Shown here piece by piece: positions 60,827-64,000 of a stretch of DNA of 64,000 nucleotides (its first letter is position 1; every line of letters starts with the position of its first letter). The translations under genes and the position numbers were made by a program. The notes below the pieces were generated by a model. That model saw nothing but the letters and a program-made list of their open reading frames with translations. It made no database searches and was not told the origin of the DNA. The stretch comes from an uncultured Oscillospiraceae bacterium. GTDB lineage: Bacteria > Bacillota > Clostridia > Oscillospirales > Oscillospiraceae. The DNA is taken from the NCBI GenBank assembly GCA_944385095.1, contig CALWVS010000002.1:111681-175680 (forward strand), read 5' to 3'.

Positions 60827-62224
60827 TCAGGCACTTTCCACACGCTTTAACACTGCTCTTGCAGCCTGCACACCAGCCGCCCCAGCCTGTGCCAGTCCTC
60901 TGGTGACGCCTGCTCCATCTCCTGCTGCAAACAGACCGGGAATGGCAGTCTCCATATCCTGTGAGAGCTGAAGGCGTGCAGAATAAAATTTCACTTCTGC
61001 ACCATATAGCAGTGTATCATGGTTGGCTGTACCTGGGGCAATTTTATCTAACACATAAATCATTTCAATGATATCATCCAGTTGACGTTTCGGCAGAGCC
61101 AGGGACAAATCACCGGGCACAGCCGCTGTCAAAGTCGGTCTTGTAAACGACTTATTCATCCGATGTTCATTGGAACGTGTCCCTCTAACTAAATCTCCAA
61201 AACGCTGCACCAGAACACCACCTGCTAACATATTGCTCAGAGATGCGATGTGCTTTCCATATCGATATGGCTCATTAAATGGCTGTGTAAACCGATTGGA
61301 AACCAGTAGGGCAAAGTTGGTATTTTCACTGCGCAGAGCTGGGTCGGCGTAGGAGTGCCCATTGACTGTATTGATTCCCTCCACATTTTCTGCCACCACA
61401 TGCCCATATGGGTTCATACAGAAGGTACGCACCTGGTCGCCATACTGTTTGGTGCGATACACCAGTTTTGACTCATACACCACATCTGTAATATGTTCAA
61501 ATACAGCTGCTGGCAGTTCCACACGGACACCTATATCCACCTGATTGTTGAGCAGTTCCAGCCCCAGTTCCTTACATTGGTTGGAAAACCACTCTGCACC
61601 AGACCGTCCAGGGGCTGCAATCAGCCGTTTACAGCAAATATCTTCTCCTTTTGCCAATGCAAGGCGGAATCCTTCTTCCTCATGTATGATCTGCTTTACC
61701 TCTGTCTGGAAGCAAAATTCCACTTTATCTTTCAAGCCTTCATAGATATTTTGCAGAATCCGCAGGTTATTTTCTGTGCCCAAATGCTTACATCTGGCCT
61801 GCAACAGGTGTAAATCATAACCCAAAGCCTTTTTTGCCAGTTGCTTTGCCTCTGGTGTCTCAGTAGAAAAGACATGTTCTGTGGCTCCATGTGCAACATT
61901 GATACTGTCCACATAGTCAATTAGCTCCATCACATGCCCAGCATCCATAAAATCAGTCAGCCATCCACCAAACTGAGTGGTAAAATTGAACTTTCCATCC
62001 GAAAATGCACCTGCTCCACCAAATCCACACATGGTATCACATACAGAACAGTGGATGCACTCCCGTACCTTCCCTGCTACAATAGGACAGCTACGGTGAT
62101 AAATATCCCGTCCCTGGTCTAACGCCAACACCTTCAAATCAGGGCGGTGTTTGGCTAATTCATAGGCTGCAAAAATACCAGCTTCGCCACAGCCCAAAAT
62201 GACTACATCATAAGTTTTACTCAT
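60827..62224 (-). CDS. FAD-dependent oxidoreductase, COG2509-type
   Basis: The 465-residue protein has an N-terminal FAD-binding fingerprint, VVILGCGEAGIFAAYELAK, at 7-25. A Cys-rich segment CIHCSVCDTMCGFGGAGAFSDGK follows near residue 57, and a C-terminal FAD motif GLFAAGDGAGVTRGLAQAGAAGVQAA near 430. It belongs to the large group annotated as NAD(FAD)-utilising dehydrogenases; the Cys cluster may hold iron-sulfur or a redox disulfide. The substrate is unknown. ATG follows GGAGG by nine bases. It lies 138 bases downstream of the rpiB stop, behind the rpiB terminator. Confidence 0.85.
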   Translation of the reverse strand: MSKTYDVVILGCGEAGIFAAYELAKHRPDLKVLALDQGRDIYHRSCPIVAGKVRECIHCSVCDTMCGFGGAGAFSDGKFNFTTQFGGWLTDFMDAGHVMELIDYVDSINVAHGATEHVFSTETPEAKQLAKKALGYDLHLLQARCKHLGTENNLRILQNIYEGLKDKVEFCFQTEVKQIIHEEEGFRLALAKGEDICCKRLIAAPGRSGAEWFSNQCKELGLELLNNQVDIGVRVELPAAVFEHITDVVYESKLVYRTKQYGDQVRTFCMNPYGHVVAENVEGINTVNGHSYADPALRSENTNFALLVSNRFTQPFNEPYRYGKHIASLSNMLAGGVLVQRFGDLVRGTRSNEHRMNKSFTRPTLTAAVPGDLSLALPKRQLDDIIEMIYVLDKIAPGTANHDTLLYGAEVKFYSARLQLSQDMETAIPGLFAAGDGAGVTRGLAQAGAAGVQAARAVLKRVESA

Positions 62225-62334
62225 AAAACAATTCCTCCATGAGTTGTGTCAAAAGTATGGTTCACACATAGTTACAGCATACCACAGAATCAAAAGAAAA
62301 GGAATGGGAGTTGCTGGTTTTTTGTGTAAAAAAG

Positions 62335-62363
62335 AACCTGTGCTGTTGTGTTCAGCACAGGTT
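62335..62363 (-). terminator. Terminator of rpiB
   Basis: AACCTGTGCTG pairs with CAGCACAGGTT; on the minus strand TTCTTTTTT follows. Confidence 0.85.
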
Positions 62364-62367
62364 TCCC

Positions 62368-62802
62368 TTATTTTTCAATCTCCATCATCAAATTAACTCG
62401 ACGTTCATGGCGACCGCCTTCAAACTCAGTGGATAAGAACACATCCACCATACGTTCTGCCAAATTGGTTCCCACAATGCCCGCTCCCATTGCCAACATA
62501 TTGGCGTCATTGTGGCGGCGTGTCATTTCAGCAGAAAAGGAATCTGCACACAGGGCACAGCGAATGCCCTTTACTTTATTAGCAGAAATGGAAATACCAA
62601 TTCCTGTGGTGCAAATGACAATTCCCTTTTCACAGGTGCCATTTGCAACTGCCTCTGCTGCTGCCTTGCCATATACAGGATAGTCGCAGCTATCCAAACT
62701 GTCACAGCCGCAGTCCAGCACCTCTATGCCCTTGGCAGTCAAATAGGCTTTGATATGCTCCTTTAAGCGGTATCCACCATGATCAGATCCAATTGAGATC
62801 AT
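62368..62802 (-). CDS. rpiB: Ribose-5-phosphate isomerase B
   Basis: The 144-residue protein has the RpiB active-site parts GSDHGGYRLKE at 5-15, the catalytic Cys in CTTGIGISISANK near 65, and RRHNDANMLAMG near 98. It interconverts ribose-5-phosphate and ribulose-5-phosphate. With the split transketolase at 8-10 kb it supports a non-oxidative pentose phosphate pathway. ATG at 62802 follows AAGGAGG by nine bases; a GTG directly before it has six-base spacing and is equally possible. The gene diverges from rplM copy 2. Confidence 0.93.
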   Translation of the reverse strand: MISIGSDHGGYRLKEHIKAYLTAKGIEVLDCGCDSLDSCDYPVYGKAAAEAVANGTCEKGIVICTTGIGISISANKVKGIRCALCADSFSAEMTRRHNDANMLAMGAGIVGTNLAERMVDVFLSTEFEGGRHERRVNLMMEIEK

Positions 62803-62805
62803 CAC

Positions 62806-63021
62806 AAACTTCCTCCTTCAAAAGAAACCTCGTCTTTACTTCTCGTTTTCCATAGACGGTTCTTATCATTCTATTTCAAATATCGCTGTTTTTCAAGGGT
62901 TTCTTTTCTATTTTCTCTTTTTTAATTTTAAAATTAAAATTTAGATTTTGAAAGAAAATAAGAGAATACATGAGAATACAATAGTTTTCTAATTTTAATG
63001 AAAAAAATATAGAAAATACCG
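62806..63021. other. AT-rich gap between rpiB and rplM copy 2
   Basis: No gene is seen. The stretch 62880-63020 is very AT-rich, with repeats of the type AAAATAAGAGAATACA. Similar A-rich words occur upstream of rplM copy 1 (on its own strand, about 21650-21710), so the duplication may extend into this upstream region, where such tracts could serve as UP elements. Confidence 0.5.
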
Positions 63022-63050
63022 TTGACTTTCTGCCATTTCGCTTCTATAAT
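63022..63050 (+). promoter_or_regulatory. Promoter of rplM-rpsI copy 2
   Basis: TTGACT, 17 bases, TATAAT, 88 bases before the start codon; same geometry as copy 1. Confidence 0.88.
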
Positions 63051-63057
63051 ACAAAAC

Positions 63058-63078
63058 GCTCCACAGGTGTTGTGGAGC
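63058..63078 (+). promoter_or_regulatory. Leader hairpin of rplM copy 2
   Basis: GCTCCACA-GGTGT-TGTGGAGC, an 8-bp perfect stem in the same place as in copy 1. Against copy 1 one pair is swapped (T-A to A-T) and one changed from G-T to A-T, so pairing is kept. Confidence 0.68.
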
Positions 63079-63137
63079 TGCTATTTTGAGCTATAACAAT
63101 CATGTTTTGATACCAAATAAAAATGGAGGTTAGCCCT

Positions 63138-63566
63138 ATGTCCACATTTATGGCAAACAAGGGGACCATTGAGCGCAAGTGGTATGTACTTGACGCAGCC
63201 AACAAGCCCCTCGGAAAGACCGCAGCAACCGCAGCAACCCTGCTGCGTGGCAAGCATAAGCCCGACTACACTCCCCATGCAGACTGTGGAGATTTTGTCA
63301 TTATCATCAATGCAGATAAGGCAATTCTCACCGGAAAGAAGCTGGATCAGAAGTATTATCGCCGTCACTCCGGCTGGGTAGGTGGTCTGAAGGAGATTCA
63401 GTACCGCACCCTGATGAATGAGCGTCCAGAGCTGGCAATGCAGCTTGCAGTAAAGGGAATGATGCCCAAGAACATCATCACCAAGGACTCCCTGAGCCGT
63501 CTGAGAATTTACCGTGGCGGTGAGCATGAGCATGCAGCCCAGAAGCCCGAGCTGTGGGAAAAGTAA
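63138..63566 (+). CDS. rplM: Ribosomal protein L13 (copy 2)
   Basis: The 142-residue protein is identical to that of the copy at 21064-21492. The first 240 bases differ from copy 1 at about a dozen or fewer silent positions; the rest is identical. The ribosome site GGAGG, spacing and leader end are also the same. A second intact L13 gene is unusual, since rplM is normally single-copy. Codon usage shows no sign of decay. Confidence 0.97.
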   Translation: MSTFMANKGTIERKWYVLDAANKPLGKTAATAATLLRGKHKPDYTPHADCGDFVIIINADKAILTGKKLDQKYYRRHSGWVGGLKEIQYRTLMNERPELAMQLAVKGMMPKNIITKDSLSRLRIYRGGEHEHAAQKPELWEK

Positions 63567-63584
63567 TTGAGGAGGTAGACGAGA

Positions 63585-63989
63585 ATGTATAAGAGCAAGA
63601 AGCCTTATTTCTATGGAACTGGCCGTCGGAAGTCCTCCGTGGCTCGTGTACACGTATTTGAGAATGGCACAGGTGCCATTACCATCAACGGTCGTGATAT
63701 TGATGACTACTTTGGACTGGACACTCTGAAGCTGATTGTACGTCAGCCTCTGGAGACTACCGGTCTGACTGGCAAGGTTGACATTGTGGCAACTGTCACT
63801 GGCGGTGGTGTGACTGGACAGGCTGGTGCCATCCGTCATGGTATTGCCCGTGCTCTGCTGCTGGTCAATGAGGAATACCGTCCTGCTCTGAAGGCAGCCG
63901 GCTTCCTGACCCGTGACCCTCGTATGAAGGAGCGCAAGAAGTACGGCCTCAAGGCTGCCCGTCGCGCTCCGCAGTTCAGCAAGCGCTAA
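63585..63989 (+). CDS. rpsI: Ribosomal protein S9 (copy 2)
   Basis: The 134-residue protein is identical to that of the copy at 20641-21045. Bases up to 63805 match copy 1 exactly. After that silent changes rise, and the last 12 codons hold most of them, including AGC for TCC (Ser) and CGC for AGA (Arg), which need several changes. Selection on the protein is therefore clear. The terminator lies beyond the window. Confidence 0.97.
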   Translation: MYKSKKPYFYGTGRRKSSVARVHVFENGTGAITINGRDIDDYFGLDTLKLIVRQPLETTGLTGKVDIVATVTGGGVTGQAGAIRHGIARALLLVNEEYRPALKAAGFLTRDPRMKERKKYGLKAARRAPQFSKR

Positions 63990-64000
63990 ACTTTATCAAA

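Larger units (their letters stand above)
63022..63989 (+). repeat. Inverted duplication, copy 2 (promoter-rplM-rpsI)
   Basis: The opposite-strand partner of 20641-21610. Coding products are identical. The final bases before the rplM start (TTTTGATACCAAATAAA and the ribosome site) are shared, whereas the leader middle differs. Confidence 0.93.

Noticed and set aside
1-64000. Mobile elements, prophage, toxin-antitoxin or defence islands
   Set aside because: No transposase, integrase, phage structural gene, restriction system, Cas gene or paired toxin-antitoxin frame was seen on either strand.

Overview
The window is chromosomal DNA from a low-to-mid GC, endospore-forming, anaerobic Firmicute, most like the clostridial family Oscillospiraceae (inference from gene content). 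The evidence is intact sporulation genes (a SpoVB-type flippase, unsplit SigK, SpoIID), a threonine T-box, strong TTGACA/TATAAT promoters with AGGAGG-type ribosome sites, an iron alcohol dehydrogenase and a relative of the butyryl-CoA:acetate CoA-transferase. I see no phage, plasmid, insertion sequence or CRISPR array. Most genes are core or common metabolic genes.

Layout. 1-5 kb: a leftward nucleoside-salvage run (pnp, mtaD) followed by spoVB and mazG, with a hydroxyacid dehydrogenase diverging. 5.8-8 kb: a two-subunit chromate-type transporter opposite a LysR regulator. 8-15 kb: a split transketolase, a CDF metal exporter, and a two-component system with an HtrA protease. 15-20.5 kb: tRNA-Thr(CGT), pyruvate kinase, an aminotransferase, a stand-alone enzyme I N-terminal domain and a TrkH/KtrB potassium channel subunit. 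20.6-21.6 kb: rplM-rpsI copy 1, leftward. 21.7-28 kb: a TtcA-like enzyme, an F420-ligase-like protein, an EF-G paralogue, an ECF sigma/anti-sigma pair and dusB. 28-37 kb: a DUF815 ATPase, a TAXI-TRAP transporter with a clear operator-like dyad, sigK, an Xaa-Pro peptidase, an unknown protein, uridine phosphorylase and an XRE regulator. 37-45 kb: a T-box controlled thrS that lacks the TGS domain, a LysO-type exporter, a CoA-transferase homologue that lacks the catalytic Glu, two polysaccharide genes and an iron alcohol dehydrogenase. 46-51.6 kb: a sugar ABC transporter operon with an N-acetylneuraminate lyase, so sialic acid is the probable substrate. 51.9-56.7 kb: a DUF624 protein, YhaN/YhaO-type DNA repair proteins and YmdB. 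56.9-59 kb: two flavodoxin-like proteins and spoIID. 59-62.8 kb: mnmE, a DnaA-box cluster, an FAD protein and rpiB. 63-64 kb: rplM-rpsI copy 2, rightward.

The most unusual feature is the second rplM-rpsI operon. The two copies lie about 42 kb apart in inverted orientation and encode identical L13 and S9 proteins. They share a central block of 425 identical bases, while their ends carry silent differences. Their leaders keep the same hairpin through compensating base changes. This suggests two expressed copies kept alike by gene conversion, and it makes the region between them a possible invertible segment. Other points of interest are the stand-alone enzyme I N-domain, the Glu-less CoA-transferase, and an origin-like DnaA-box cluster beside mnmE.

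All functional calls rest on reading the translated sequence and remembered family motifs. No database search was possible.
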